Shown here in pieces: positions 43,099 to 52,743 of a DNA stretch of 64,000 bases; position 1 is the stretch's first letter, and every line of letters begins with the position of its first letter. The translations under genes and the position numbers were made by a program. Source of the DNA: Leptospira harrisiae (GTDB lineage Bacteria > Spirochaetota > Leptospiria > Leptospirales > Leptospiraceae); the NCBI RefSeq assembly GCF_002811945.1, contig NZ_NPDX01000001.1, forward strand, positions 744,001-808,000, written 5' to 3'. Below the pieces are notes generated by a model that was given only the letters and a program-made list of their open reading frames with translations, ran no database searches and was not told the origin of the DNA.

Positions 43099-44865
43099 CT
43101 ATAACCTCTCAGGAAAGGCACCTTTTGAAGGTGTCTTTGACCCTTTCGGTAATAAAATTAAATCCACTTTTGGAATTTCTTTTCCAGAAGTGAGTTTTTC
43201 GCCAAATGCTTCCCAAGAACCTTGGGTTAAGGAAAAAGAAAGTAAATATTGTAAGTTAGGATACTCAGGGAGTTTGATAAACGGAGTTCCTCCGTGTAAG
43301 ACCACAAAACGTTTGTTTGGGTATTTTTTGGCTAAAGCCGCAATGGATAAAACTTCGTTTTCGGACGTGGAATCAAAAACATAAGTAGAAATTGTTTTGT
43401 CTTTAACTTGGGCTGGAAAAGATTTAAAAGTCAAAGTGTTTATCTTTTTTGATTTGAGAGTTTCTTTTAAACGATTGTTTTTTACAAAGGAAAGAGTTTC
43501 CGAAGGCAAAATCCCGGATGACAGAAAGGATTTTGGATAGGCACGAATGGATTCTTCGTTGATTTCTTTTACAAAATTTTTTGATTCGTTTAACTTTGTG
43601 TACCTTTGGATTCTTTCTTGGTTCCAATTGGTTAAGAATTCTTTTTGTTTTGGATTTTCATCGTATACGGTTGGTAAAATGGAGTTTTCATCATAAAGGC
43701 CAAGTTCCAATTTTTTTCGGATTTGTTTTTGGACTGCATCTTTTAGTTTATCACGTTCTTTACCGTCTTTGTCCACATAACGAAACTCACCATTTTGATA
43801 AGCCTCTGTCAGTTGTGCTTTGAATTTTTTTGCTGTTTCCCCCCAACTTGTTAGAAGGACAATATTGGCACCAGCAAGGATGGTAAGAACTCCTGGTCTG
43901 TCTTTTTCATAGTTTTTGGAAATCGCATGCATCTCCATAGCATCGGTGATGATAATTCCATCGAAGTTTAAATTTTTCCGCAAAACATCCGTTAAAATAG
44001 TTTTTGATAGAGTTGCCGGAAACTTTGGATCAATTTTTGGATACATGATGTGGGCAGACATTACTGCCTCTGCTCCACCGGCAATGGATCGTTTAAAGGG
44101 AACCAGTTCCAATGTTTCCAATTCCTGCAATGTTTTGTTAATGATAGGGAGCCCCAAATGGCTATCGACAGTGGTATCTCCATGTCCTGGAAAGTGTTTA
44201 ATGACTGGCAAACAACCACCAACTCTAGCTCCTCTTTCGTATGCTACGGCAACTTCGGAAACTCTTTTGGAATCAGAACCAAACGAACGTGTGTTGATGA
44301 CAGGGTTTAATGGATTGTTATTGATATCGAGAACTGGTGCAAAAAGAAAATTGAGACCGAGGTTTCGAAGTTCATAAGAGGTTACAAAACCAACCACTTC
44401 TCCCCATTCCGTATTTCCAGTTTGGCCAACAGCCATCGCACCTGGGTAAGGTGTAATTCCATCTTGGACACGGAAAACGCGACCACCTTCTTGGTCGGTG
44501 GAGATAAAAAATGGAGCAAGACCTTCGTCTTTTGCAGCAAGTTGTAATCCATGAGTGAGAGTAAGGATTTCTTCTTTTTTGCCTAAGTTTTTTCCAAAGA
44601 GAATGATTCCACCTGGTTTGGTGGCAGCAATTTCATTTAGTGCCACTTCATCCACCGTCTTTTGTGGGATGGCGATATGGATGGTTTGGCCGACAAGTTC
44701 TTCTTCTGTCATTGCATTGGTGATGGACCAAGCTTTTGTTTCCAACCAAGTTTTACGTTCATTGGCGGCAAGTTCTGTAAGATAAAATCCAAAACAATAG
44801 GAAGAGCCAAAAAATCCAAAAAGGAGAAAGAGGGAAAAGGATGTGCGAAGTAAAACTTGGTTCAT
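43099..44865 (-). CDS. Exported glycoside hydrolase family 3 protein (NagZ-like)
   Basis: A 588-residue protein with a signal peptide (SFSLFLLFGFFGSSYC). The catalytic barrel matches family 3 beta-N-acetylglucosaminidases: FISTDQEGGRVFRV, the substrate site KHFPGHGDTTVDSHLGLP that carries the Asp/His loop, and IIITDAMEMHAI with the nucleophile Asp. A C-terminal domain of about 200 residues, as in Gram-positive NagZ, follows residue 380. It should cut GlcNAc from muropeptides in the periplasm. E. coli NagZ is cytosolic and shorter, so this exported two-domain form is closer to the Bacillus type. It is convergent with the membrane protein (2-bp gap). Confidence 0.9.
   Translation of the reverse strand: MNQVLLRTSFSLFLLFGFFGSSYCFGFYLTELAANERKTWLETKAWSITNAMTEEELVGQTIHIAIPQKTVDEVALNEIAATKPGGIILFGKNLGKKEEILTLTHGLQLAAKDEGLAPFFISTDQEGGRVFRVQDGITPYPGAMAVGQTGNTEWGEVVGFVTSYELRNLGLNFLFAPVLDINNNPLNPVINTRSFGSDSKRVSEVAVAYERGARVGGCLPVIKHFPGHGDTTVDSHLGLPIINKTLQELETLELVPFKRSIAGGAEAVMSAHIMYPKIDPKFPATLSKTILTDVLRKNLNFDGIIITDAMEMHAISKNYEKDRPGVLTILAGANIVLLTSWGETAKKFKAQLTEAYQNGEFRYVDKDGKERDKLKDAVQKQIRKKLELGLYDENSILPTVYDENPKQKEFLTNWNQERIQRYTKLNESKNFVKEINEESIRAYPKSFLSSGILPSETLSFVKNNRLKETLKSKKINTLTFKSFPAQVKDKTISTYVFDSTSENEVLSIAALAKKYPNKRFVVLHGGTPFIKLPEYPNLQYLLSFSLTQGSWEAFGEKLTSGKEIPKVDLILLPKGSKTPSKGAFPERL
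43114..43138 (+). terminator. Hairpin terminator after the PilZ-like gene, inside the glycosidase 3' end
   Basis: AAAGGCACCTT (43114-43124) and AAGGTGTCTTT (43128-43138) form an 11-bp stem with one G-T pair and a TTG loop, 18 bp after the plus-strand stop. It lies within the last codons of the convergent glycosidase. The T-rich end is short. Confidence 0.55.
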
Positions 44866-44954
44866 AAGCTATGATGGTACGATCTACGGACGGCTTTTCC
44901 GAGACAACCAAGAAAAAAATCCACATTCTATTCGAATCCAACGTCTGAGTTTTT

Positions 44955-46124
44955 GTGGATGACTTTTATAAAAACCTAATACCGAGTCCTAGTTTTACAA
45001 ATCTATTTGATGGCAGTATGCCAACCAAAGTTCCTGATGATTGGTTTGTCCTCATTACAGACATTGTTGGATCCACGAAGGCGATTGAAGAAGGAAGATA
45101 CAAAGATGTAAATACGGCAGGTGGGCTAACGGCCATTGCTGTTGCTAATGTTTATGGACATATGAATTTCCCTTTTGTGTTTGGCGGGGACGGGGTGACA
45201 TTTTTATTGCCTGTCAATTTATTGTTTCCCATTCGTTCGGCCATTGCTGATACCATTTCGCAGGTGAAGGCTGCCTTTGGTTTAGAAATGCGCGCAGGGA
45301 TTGTTCCTGTCCAGGAGTTGTATCGTGCCGGGGCAGAATTGTTTTTGAGTAAGTTTCGTGCTTCCTCTCACTACGTTCAATGTTCTCTATTTGGTGATGC
45401 CTTAACTCTTGCAGAACAATGGATCAAAGAAGGAAAAGACGAATCGTATCTGGTTCGCGAAAACGAAAAAATCATTCCCGCTGATTTTACCGGATTTACT
45501 TGTCGTTGGCAAGACGTTCCCAGTGAGAGAGGCGAGATTGTTTCTCTCATTGTAAAACCCATTCACAAAGATTTTGAAGTTTGTAAAAAAACGGTCACTC
45601 GTGTCCTTAATTTTATTCGTTCTGAATATGGAGAAGAGGGTGATTACCATCCATTACGTGTGAACAACATTGAACTTGATTCGGGTCCTTATTTACGCAA
45701 TGAAGCCCTGGCTCGTGTGGGTAAATCCAGCGGAGTCAAATTCTATTTAACATTAACTCAAATTTGGATCGAAAGAACCCTTATGGCTTTTGCGATGCGG
45801 TTTGGAATCCCTCTAAAGTCAGGTCATTATTCTCTCGACAAACTAAAAGATTACCAAGCTCTTTCTGCTGACTTTCGTAAGTATGATGGAACTCTTAAGA
45901 TGGTAATTGACGGATCAAAGGAACATAGGGAAGCACTTGTTTCTTTTTTGAACCAATTGGAAACAGAAGGTCTCCTCCGTTATGGGATCTTTGTTTCCAA
46001 CAGGTCGCTTATGACTTGTGTCTTAAAAGTGGCCTCTTCCGAAGAAGTTCATTTTGTCGATGGAGCTGACGGCGGTTTTACGATGGCCGCCAAGATGCTG
46101 AAAGAAAAGTTAAAGTTGCTTTAG
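44955..46124 (+). CDS. DUF3095 family protein, nucleotide-cyclase-like
   Basis: A 389-residue soluble protein that matches the DUF3095 family. The N-terminal part shows PDDWFVLITDIVGSTKAIEE and FPFVFGGDGVTFLLP, an arrangement like class III adenylate/guanylate cyclase domains: Asp in a DIVGST strand and a second Asp in GGDG. Activity has not been established for the family. The C-terminal portion (about 260-389) contains HFVDGADGGFTMAAKML. The start is GTG at 44955. It is divergent from the glycosidase and convergent with the DUF1554 lipoprotein (10-bp gap). Confidence 0.85.
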   Translation: MDDFYKNLIPSPSFTNLFDGSMPTKVPDDWFVLITDIVGSTKAIEEGRYKDVNTAGGLTAIAVANVYGHMNFPFVFGGDGVTFLLPVNLLFPIRSAIADTISQVKAAFGLEMRAGIVPVQELYRAGAELFLSKFRASSHYVQCSLFGDALTLAEQWIKEGKDESYLVRENEKIIPADFTGFTCRWQDVPSERGEIVSLIVKPIHKDFEVCKKTVTRVLNFIRSEYGEEGDYHPLRVNNIELDSGPYLRNEALARVGKSSGVKFYLTLTQIWIERTLMAFAMRFGIPLKSGHYSLDKLKDYQALSADFRKYDGTLKMVIDGSKEHREALVSFLNQLETEGLLRYGIFVSNRSLMTCVLKVASSEEVHFVDGADGGFTMAAKMLKEKLKLL

Positions 46125-46134
46125 GAATGGGTCT

Positions 46135-48909
46135 CTATTGTTCAACGCAGATTAGTTTTTTCTGTAAATCACATCTTCTTGATGCGTTGGACACAGAGCC
46201 ATTGCCGCTGCGAACCCATATCTCTCCATAGAAGTATGTAGCAGCATTTGTTGTACAAGTTTCGTAATTGAATCCATGACAGTTCTGTCGGTAAACCAGC
46301 GATGCATCATTACACGCAGTTAAATCTGGGTTTAATGCAGTTTGTGTTGCGGGGGTTAGAGATGCGGAATTTGTCATTCCGGTCCAAAATTCATCAGAGG
46401 CAGTCGTTGAAAAATCACGAGACATCGCTGTTGGATCAAAAGTTGCAGAACCATTGGTGTAAAAGAGCCTTGTGAATTCATCACTACAAACATTATATCC
46501 TGAACCTGTGCAGCGATAATAATAATAGTTAGGTGAAAGCACCCAGTTGACTCCGCCAGGAACTCGGTGGTTGGCAATGGATGCATCTCCAACACTATTG
46601 CTGATGATCAAAGCTTTGTAAGTTCCAGAAACGCCCGCAGGTTTGTTATTGTTGCAGGTAAGGTCAGCACCGAAGACTCCATCTGTTCCCATTTCTCCTT
46701 TATAGGATCCGGAGGTTGTAAATATTTTCTTTCCTGTTGGTTCATCGTCTTCATTGGTGATGGAGTGGTCGGAAGGATTGGATGCATTTTGGTAATTGGT
46801 ATCTGTATTGGCAACCATCGCAAAACGAATGTCAAACGATTGATTTCCATCAGCAAAATTATCGTCAAGACCACTGACTGTAAATGAGCGTTTGTTCGCT
46901 GAGTTGGCACATCCAGAATCAGATGCATATCCAGGTTCTACTTCGCTATTTACAGGGAATGTGATGGGAGATGTTGTGATCGCTCCGCATTCGTTGTAAG
47001 CGGCTTCCGTGGATGTATATGTTTTACAAGTTATATTCAAAACCACTGGTTGGGTTGGGTTATTCCCTCCCAAACAAACATGGACTGTGGCAACATTTGC
47101 TGTGCCTTCTCTCGGAGAGCCGGTGTGCGTTACATAGAATGCTTTTTCATCATCTGTGGTGGATGCATAAATATCAAGAGGGTCATAAGCCAATCCTCCC
47201 GTAGATGTGTTGGTTGTTATCATCCAATTTTGTGTGAGGTCAACCAACGCATCATCCACATGGGTTAGTCCGATTCTATTTGTGGCTGCACCTGTTTCCA
47301 TAGCATTGAAATTGCTCGAATCGATAGTGACAGTCCCAGGAACAGTCCCTTCTGTCAGGTCGCTAGATGTGAGTCCGACGGTGACTGGGGATGCAGGAGA
47401 AGATTGTGTGATGAGCCAAATTTGTGTAGATCCTCCTTCCTGTGCACTGAGTCGACCGCTTATAGTGCCGTAAGGTGAACCTGAATAATTACAAGGTTGA
47501 ATGAGGTGAGTTCCATCGTTGTCGCAAGAACGAATTGAAAAATTAGGTTTGTAAACGGTTGTGCTATACGTTGAGTCCGAAGAGCTTACGGTAAAAGAAA
47601 CTGTGTAATCTTGGTTTCCCGAATTTGCTGAATCTGTGGCACCAATTGAACGAAAGGTTTGGTAGACATTCCAATCTGTCGGTGTAAATACCAATGATGG
47701 TGTTTGAATCGTACATTTACTTCCGCAATTAGATGTAAAATTTAAAGTAACGTTATTTGTTGGTTTGGAACGAAGTCGAATTTGAAAGTTTGCATACTTG
47801 TCACCGAATCGATTACTCTCATCAGTTGCAAATCCATCAATTGTAGAAATGCTTGAACTTGCAGAATTGATGGTGGCACCACCGCTAAACTTAAGTACGC
47901 TAAATCCGGGCACACTTTGGTCTAGGTTATAAACCACAACGTTTCTTGGTTTGATTCCATTGTATTCAGAATCAGCACTGGTTGTTTTTCCTAGTTCAAT
48001 AGTATACGATTTTAATCCATCTAACTCTAAGTCATCGACAGAAGTGACTGTGACAGTTTGGTCAGTATTAAAGTTTGCAGTCGTGAATGTGAGTGTTTTG
48101 GGATTTGCAGTACCTTCTCTATTCCCAACATTCACTGCATCATAAACATCATTGATTGGAATCGTTACATTAGCTGTCGGCGCTGTTCTTAACCGAACTT
48201 TAAAAGTTCCGTTGGTGGTTGTAGCAGAAGGGCCTGGTTCTTCCATCACTCGGATATTAGAAACGCGAACTCCAGGTGCTTCATCATCTTCTAGGGATAC
48301 TGAAATATCGCAGGCATCTTTTGCTGAATAAGTTCCTGAGGTTACATTTCCACTTCCGTCTTTTTGAACCATCGTTCCTAAAACAACGGTCATTGGATCT
48401 ACAACTGGACTTCTGTCGGTATCGTTGACAACTGTGAATCTTAGGCATTGTCTCGCAGCTAATCCGTTTCCAGTGAAAGTGAGTTTTGATGGTAGAGCAG
48501 AAGGTCCAGGTACAGATTGAGTGGAAGTGACCCTTGAGCCGTAGTTAGATGACAAAGATACTGGGATTTCAACAGATCCTGAAAACGGAGAATTTGGATA
48601 AATACAAGTTTCGAAACTACTGTATCCAAAGTCGCTATCAGTCGGTGCAGGTGTAATTCCAGAATCTTCCGTTGTGCTAAATGATGCTGAAACATTTCCG
48701 TCTTCAACAAGCGACACAGCCTTTGTCGAAATCGTTACATCAGAGGAACAAGCAACCGTTGCTTCGTTTCCAAACAGTCGATCAAACTTTTCACTTAACC
48801 CAAATAAAAACGTATCCCCTGCAGAAACTTGTCCACTGCAACTTTGGAATAGAAAGAAAGATAAACATAGAATCAAAAGTGAGGATTTTATCTGTTGGTA
48901 TAAGTTCAT
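46135..48909 (-). CDS. Large Calx-beta / DUF1554 lipoprotein
   Basis: A protein of about 924 residues with a lipoprotein signal ending LFQSC. Repeated Ig-like Calx-beta-type domains fill about 40-720, each ending in a DDE or DDxLxD turn (VTSVDDLELDGLKSYTIELG, VSGLDDNFADGNQSFDIRFA). The C-terminal 190 residues match DUF1554 of Leptospira surface proteins (IFTTSGSYKGEMG, then FYGEIWVRSGNG and KKLICVEQ). The acidic turns probably bind calcium. It is likely a surface-exposed lipoprotein, perhaps an adhesin. I chose the third codon (48909) as start since GGAA lies 6 bases before it; 48915 is the longer option. Confidence 0.85.
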   Translation of the reverse strand: MNLYQQIKSSLLILCLSFFLFQSCSGQVSAGDTFLFGLSEKFDRLFGNEATVACSSDVTISTKAVSLVEDGNVSASFSTTEDSGITPAPTDSDFGYSSFETCIYPNSPFSGSVEIPVSLSSNYGSRVTSTQSVPGPSALPSKLTFTGNGLAARQCLRFTVVNDTDRSPVVDPMTVVLGTMVQKDGSGNVTSGTYSAKDACDISVSLEDDEAPGVRVSNIRVMEEPGPSATTTNGTFKVRLRTAPTANVTIPINDVYDAVNVGNREGTANPKTLTFTTANFNTDQTVTVTSVDDLELDGLKSYTIELGKTTSADSEYNGIKPRNVVVYNLDQSVPGFSVLKFSGGATINSASSSISTIDGFATDESNRFGDKYANFQIRLRSKPTNNVTLNFTSNCGSKCTIQTPSLVFTPTDWNVYQTFRSIGATDSANSGNQDYTVSFTVSSSDSTYSTTVYKPNFSIRSCDNDGTHLIQPCNYSGSPYGTISGRLSAQEGGSTQIWLITQSSPASPVTVGLTSSDLTEGTVPGTVTIDSSNFNAMETGAATNRIGLTHVDDALVDLTQNWMITTNTSTGGLAYDPLDIYASTTDDEKAFYVTHTGSPREGTANVATVHVCLGGNNPTQPVVLNITCKTYTSTEAAYNECGAITTSPITFPVNSEVEPGYASDSGCANSANKRSFTVSGLDDNFADGNQSFDIRFAMVANTDTNYQNASNPSDHSITNEDDEPTGKKIFTTSGSYKGEMGTDGVFGADLTCNNNKPAGVSGTYKALIISNSVGDASIANHRVPGGVNWVLSPNYYYYRCTGSGYNVCSDEFTRLFYTNGSATFDPTAMSRDFSTTASDEFWTGMTNSASLTPATQTALNPDLTACNDASLVYRQNCHGFNYETCTTNAATYFYGEIWVRSGNGSVSNASRRCDLQKKLICVEQ

Positions 48910-49210
48910 AATCATTTCCGGTTTCCAGTGGCTTTAGCTTGTCCAATTGTTTTCAGTAATCAGATCGGAGCAACGAAAAACCAATGAGTATAGAAATTTG
49001 AAACAATGTCCATGTTTGTGTTAGTTGGTGGTGAAAAAACAAGCAGTTTGTAGTGGAATCTAAGTTGAAATTTTAGGGTGAAGCCCTAATGTATGTGTCA
49101 ACTTTATGGTAGAATGATTTTCCTTTTTATTTCTAAATCTGTTAAATTTAGCTGAACTAATTTTCATTTGATTTTCCCAGTCACTTCTCAAGATAAGGAC
49201 TGTTGGCTTT
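48910..49210. other. Divergent intergenic region of about 300 bp
   Basis: It lies between the Calx-beta lipoprotein gene (minus) and the OmpA-like gene (plus), so both promoters should be here. No promoter with two good hexamers was found by eye. No coding frame with a ribosome site is seen. AAGGA at about 49194 may be the ribosome site for the plus gene, though its spacing (about 11) is long. Confidence 0.4.
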
Positions 49211-49915
49211 ATGCGTAAAAGAATATACTTATCAATCCTAATCCATTCCACCTTCCTTTTGTTATTTGTTATCAATTGCAATAGTATTGTAAAACAAGAA
49301 TGGAAGGATTCAGTTGCTTTTCAAAAATTCTGCGGATGTGTTATTCCTAAAGAAGAGAAAGCCGGTGACTATTTGGGGAGTTTACCCGTAGGTTCTTTGG
49401 ATAAACTGGGAACTTCCGAATATTTGGAGAAATTGTATAAAGGTCTTCGCAGTGATTTTGAACACTCCGGAACTCCATTTGAAGAAGTAGGAGGAAGTCT
49501 TGTTGGAAAAGGGGTCGAACTCAAACGTATTGAAGATGATGAAAAAAGGTTACGAGAACTTTTAATAGTGATCGATGGGGACGTAGCATTCCCATCTGGA
49601 AAATCAACTCTCACTCCAAAAGCAAAAGAACTCATCGCCAAAGTTGGGGACGCTATGGAAGCATACCCTGAAACCAATTGTCGAATTGGTGGACACACGG
49701 ATAGTGTGGGTGCATTCTCAATGAACCTTAAGTTAAGTAAGGAACGTTCTCAATCTGTAAAACTTGAATTAAAACTAATTCACAGAATTGTTGAAGAACG
49801 TTTTAAGGAAGTGGATGGTTTCGCTGATTTACAAAAAATAGTAGATACAATGCTTGCGGAAAAGAAAAACCGTAGAACAGAAGTTTACGTTGGGACGGTT
49901 CGTATTGTTTATTAA
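49211..49915 (+). CDS. OmpA-like lipoprotein
   Basis: A 234-residue outer-membrane lipoprotein. The signal ends FVINC, so Cys23 is lipidated. A linker region is followed by a C-terminal OmpA/Pal domain: DVAFPSGKSTLTPKAKELI, then the peptidoglycan-binding GGHTDSVGAFSMNLKLSKER and NRRTEVYV at the end. This domain grips diaminopimelate in the cell wall and tethers the outer membrane. The insertion VEERFKEVDGFADLQKIVD is common to the family. The last 11 bp (or more, if an earlier start is used) overlap the next gene. Confidence 0.9.
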   Translation: MRKRIYLSILIHSTFLLLFVINCNSIVKQEWKDSVAFQKFCGCVIPKEEKAGDYLGSLPVGSLDKLGTSEYLEKLYKGLRSDFEHSGTPFEEVGGSLVGKGVELKRIEDDEKRLRELLIVIDGDVAFPSGKSTLTPKAKELIAKVGDAMEAYPETNCRIGGHTDSVGAFSMNLKLSKERSQSVKLELKLIHRIVEERFKEVDGFADLQKIVDTMLAEKKNRRTEVYVGTVRIVY

Positions 49916-51101
49916 TTTCTGGTACCGTTTTTTTACATCCCTACACTCCTTTGTATTTTTGATTTTCCTGTTTGGAGTTTTCTTTTCTTTATCAGCTGAG
50001 GAAACAAAACAAGAAGGTGCAGAAGTTGGAAAACAAACTTCTGTTCCACTAGAAGATAGAGAAGATAATAAAACTCGAATGGATATCTTCAACCAAGTGT
50101 ATGAACATAGGTTGATGATTCGGGGTGGTTGGGGGATTGGAAAATTATCTCCTGCCATTTTAAATGAAACAGGACCTGCTTGGTTTCAAAATTCTCTTTT
50201 TCGTCAAATCAGAGAACCTGGCGCTCCACTTTCAATTCCATATAAACCTGCCAAAGATTTGGGAGTGAATTCTCAGTTTTGGGACATTCGATACGGTTAT
50301 AAAAATAAATTCGAAGTTCAATTTGCGGAAGATACATCTCTCGGTGTTTATAGCCGGGATCTACCCGCATCCAATAATTTCTTTTCTCCAAGAACAGATA
50401 CCTATTGGGCAAGTACATTCGAAGGAAATCGGTTACTTCGTTTTGAAGGAGTGAGCCAACATTTACGATTTTCTTATACACATCCTTTTTCAAAGATTTT
50501 TATGATTGGTCCTTCCATCAATTTTCACCGTTATACGGAAAGAAATAATATTTCTTATGGTTCGTATTCTACGAGTAGGCCCGAGGCAGCTGTTCCCAAT
50601 AAAGTCACCTGGTCCATAGGTGGGGATGCCAATGCCGAATATTCGATGAAAGGAATTTTACCTGGAATTTTTGCAAAGTTTAAACTTCGCGACTGGTGGG
50701 AACTTCGAGCTCGTGTGGAATTGTTAGATAGAAAAGGAAACTTTTCTGTGTTAGGTTCTCAAATCATCCAAGAAGTGTTTACAGATGGAAGTTCCAATTT
50801 GAATGGAGTTGTTCCCGCATATGGTGGAAAAGTTAGAGACAAAGGAACCATTCTAAATCTGGAAACTTCGTTTCAGTATTGCCGGTTTAGTTTGGATATC
50901 GGTATGATCCGCCAAGATGTCAAAAGAACTTACGATACATATTTAGGTGATACCATTGGAAATGTCCCAAGAAGTGATTATTCCGCAAGAAGTGTGTACA
51001 TTGGATTTTCTGAAATGTCAGGTTCCATCAAACACACAGTGACCGAATTTTATATCATGCCTGGTGTCTCCTTTTATTACGACGCAGACGGAATTTATTA
51101 A
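49905..51101 (+). CDS. Probable outer-membrane beta-barrel protein
   Basis: About 398 residues from a TTG at 49905, which starts a good signal peptide (FVFLIFLFGVFFSLSA, cleavage before EETKQE). An earlier TTG at 49854 adds a basic 17-residue lead but lies inside the OmpA-like gene. The mature protein has alternating aromatic beta strands with Gly/Asn turns (FWDIRYGYKNKFEVQFAE, HLRFSYTHPFSKIFMIGPS), consistent with a barrel. The family is unknown to me. It overlaps the preceding gene by 11 bp, so co-translation with the OmpA-like lipoprotein is likely and the pair may form one outer-membrane unit. Confidence 0.72.
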   Translation: MFINFWYRFFTSLHSFVFLIFLFGVFFSLSAEETKQEGAEVGKQTSVPLEDREDNKTRMDIFNQVYEHRLMIRGGWGIGKLSPAILNETGPAWFQNSLFRQIREPGAPLSIPYKPAKDLGVNSQFWDIRYGYKNKFEVQFAEDTSLGVYSRDLPASNNFFSPRTDTYWASTFEGNRLLRFEGVSQHLRFSYTHPFSKIFMIGPSINFHRYTERNNISYGSYSTSRPEAAVPNKVTWSIGGDANAEYSMKGILPGIFAKFKLRDWWELRARVELLDRKGNFSVLGSQIIQEVFTDGSSNLNGVVPAYGGKVRDKGTILNLETSFQYCRFSLDIGMIRQDVKRTYDTYLGDTIGNVPRSDYSARSVYIGFSEMSGSIKHTVTEFYIMPGVSFYYDADGIY

Positions 51102-51105
51102 CACT

Positions 51106-51126
51106 TTAAAAATGTTTGATTTTTAA
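51106..51126 (+). terminator. AT-rich hairpin after the outer-membrane gene
   Basis: TTAAAAAT (51106-51113) and ATTTTTAA (51119-51126) form a perfect 8-bp stem with loop GTTTG just after the stop codon. The stem has no G or C, so it is only a weak terminator candidate. Confidence 0.35.
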
Positions 51127-51148
51127 CCAAATCCAAACAATCTAATGG

Positions 51149-51811
51149 ATGATGCGGTATTTTATCTTTATTAGTTTTTTACTTATGATTGCTTGCGGAA
51201 ATTCTTCTGAGAATTCGAATCCCAAAAACCAGGAATCCTCAAGTTCCAACAACACAAAACGAATCATTTTTTTTGGTGATTCACTCACTGCCGGATATGG
51301 ATTATTGGATTTTGAAGACGCTTGGCCTCATGTCCTCACCAATCGAATCAAAGCGGAAGGTTATTCCTATCAAATGACAAATGCTGGAGTTTCGGGAGAT
51401 ACTACCAGTGGAGGGCTCGGAAGATTGGAATGGGTTTTGGCAGAAAAACCATCTATCTTCGTACTCGAGTTAGGTGCCAATGATATGTTACGCGGGATTA
51501 GTCCTTCTGTTACAAAAGAAAATTTACGTTCAATGATCCGCCAAACCAAATCCCAATACCCGAACACCAAGATATTGTTAGTTGGGATGTATGCCACCCC
51601 AAATATGGGAAAAAAATACGCAAAAGAATTTAATTCAATTTATCCAGACCTTTCCAAAGAAGAAGGTGTTCCTCTAGTTCCCTTTATATTAGAAAAAGTG
51701 GCCTCCATTCGAAAACTCAACCAGAAGGATGGAATCCATCCAACGGAAGCTGGACATAAATTGGTAGCGGACACTGTGTACCCTTACCTCAAACCATTAC
51801 TTGTAAAATAA
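51149..51811 (+). CDS. GDSL/SGNH lipoprotein esterase (TesA-like)
   Basis: A 220-residue lipoprotein with signal ending LLMIAC (Cys16). It is an SGNH hydrolase with all four blocks: FFGDSLTAGYG with nucleophile Ser45, NAGVSGDTTSG (Gly), LELGANDML (Asn) and DGIHPTEAGH (Asp194, His197). E. coli TesA is a thioesterase, protease and lysophospholipase of this kind. The periplasm or outer membrane is the likely place, and lysophospholipids or acyl esters are possible substrates; the exact one cannot be told. The tenA gene follows after 17 bp. Confidence 0.9.
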   Translation: MMRYFIFISFLLMIACGNSSENSNPKNQESSSSNNTKRIIFFGDSLTAGYGLLDFEDAWPHVLTNRIKAEGYSYQMTNAGVSGDTTSGGLGRLEWVLAEKPSIFVLELGANDMLRGISPSVTKENLRSMIRQTKSQYPNTKILLVGMYATPNMGKKYAKEFNSIYPDLSKEEGVPLVPFILEKVASIRKLNQKDGIHPTEAGHKLVADTVYPYLKPLLVK

Positions 51812-51828
51812 TATTTTTGGAGTAAAGA

Positions 51829-52524
51829 ATGTCTACTTCCTTTCCCATCCCTAGTTTTGCTGATAGATGCAAAGTATCCGCAAAAAAATCATTTGGTGCA
51901 TCCTTTTCTCATCCCTTTGTCCTTGCTCTTGCAAATGGAACCTTAGATCCCAAACTCTTTCGTTTTTACCAAATCCAAGATGCCAAGTATTTAGAATCTT
52001 TTTCAGATGCCTGTGCCATTCTTTCGACAAGGGTCACAGATCCGGAGGATAAACTTTGGCTAATTGATGCGGCAAAAATGGCACTAGTTGTAGAAGGCCA
52101 ACTCCACATTGGGTATGGAAAAACACTTGGTTACGATGCCAAAACCATTTCCGAAACAGAACCAACTCCTAACAATTTAGCATACCAAAACCATATGATT
52201 GCTTCGGTTGTCAAAGGCTCGGTAGTGGAAGGATTTGCCGCCATAACTCCTTGTCCTTGGTTGTACATTGAACTTGGGCAACATCTTTTAAAGGAAAAGG
52301 GTACAATCCCTGACGACCATCCCTATGCCTCTTGGTTACTCATGTATTCCGATCCTGGGTTTAATGAATATATGACAGGTCTTTTGGCTCGTTTGCAAAA
52401 GTATGCAGATCTTGCTGATGAAGATTCTAAAAAACGGGCTGTGGCCGCTTTCCAACAAAGTTGTAATTACGAATGGATGTTTTGGGAACAGGCTTGGACA
52501 GAACAAACCTGGCCCTCTCGCTAA
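51829..52524 (+). CDS. tenA: TenA/thiaminase II family protein
   Basis: A 231-residue all-helical cytosolic enzyme. TenA motifs are clear: FYQIQDAKYLESFSDACAIL, YQNHMIASVVKGSVVEGFAA, the active Cys in ITPCPWLYIELGQHL, and YEWMFWEQAW near the end, where Glu should act as general acid/base. It hydrolyses aminopyrimidine breakdown products of thiamine so that HMP can be salvaged. A GGAG-like site precedes the ATG. I see no TPP riboswitch upstream (gap 17 bp). It follows the esterase gene and precedes the tRNA gene. Confidence 0.9.
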   Translation: MSTSFPIPSFADRCKVSAKKSFGASFSHPFVLALANGTLDPKLFRFYQIQDAKYLESFSDACAILSTRVTDPEDKLWLIDAAKMALVVEGQLHIGYGKTLGYDAKTISETEPTPNNLAYQNHMIASVVKGSVVEGFAAITPCPWLYIELGQHLLKEKGTIPDDHPYASWLLMYSDPGFNEYMTGLLARLQKYADLADEDSKKRAVAAFQQSCNYEWMFWEQAWTEQTWPSR

Positions 52525-52671
52525 ATAACAGTTAGTTGGTCTAAACGACTTTTCATTCGATCAGTTCAGAGTTTGGAGATTTCCCTTTACCCCCCGATTT
52601 TCCTATGTGATTTTGATCTTTTTTCCTTGCCGATTTGTCCAGATTCCAAATGATGGTTTCACAAACCTTCT

Positions 52672-52743
52672 GCGGGAATAGCTCAGCGGTAGAGCATCTC
52701 CTTGCCAAGGAGAGGGTCGCGGGTTCAAGTCCCGTTTCCCGCT
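52672..52743 (+). tRNA. tRNA-Gly (anticodon GCC)
   Basis: A 72-base cloverleaf. Acceptor GCGGGAA pairs with TTCCCGC; D stem GCTC/GAGC with loop AGCGGTA; anticodon stem TCTCC/GGAGA around TTGCCAA (anticodon GCC); a 5-base variable loop; T stem GCGGG/CCCGT with loop TTCAAGT. The discriminator base is T and CCA is not encoded. It lies 62 bp before trigger factor and could be co-transcribed with it. Confidence 0.97.

Noticed and set aside
51812..51828. Possible TPP riboswitch before tenA
   Set aside because: The 17-bp gap is far too short and no THI-box sequence is seen.
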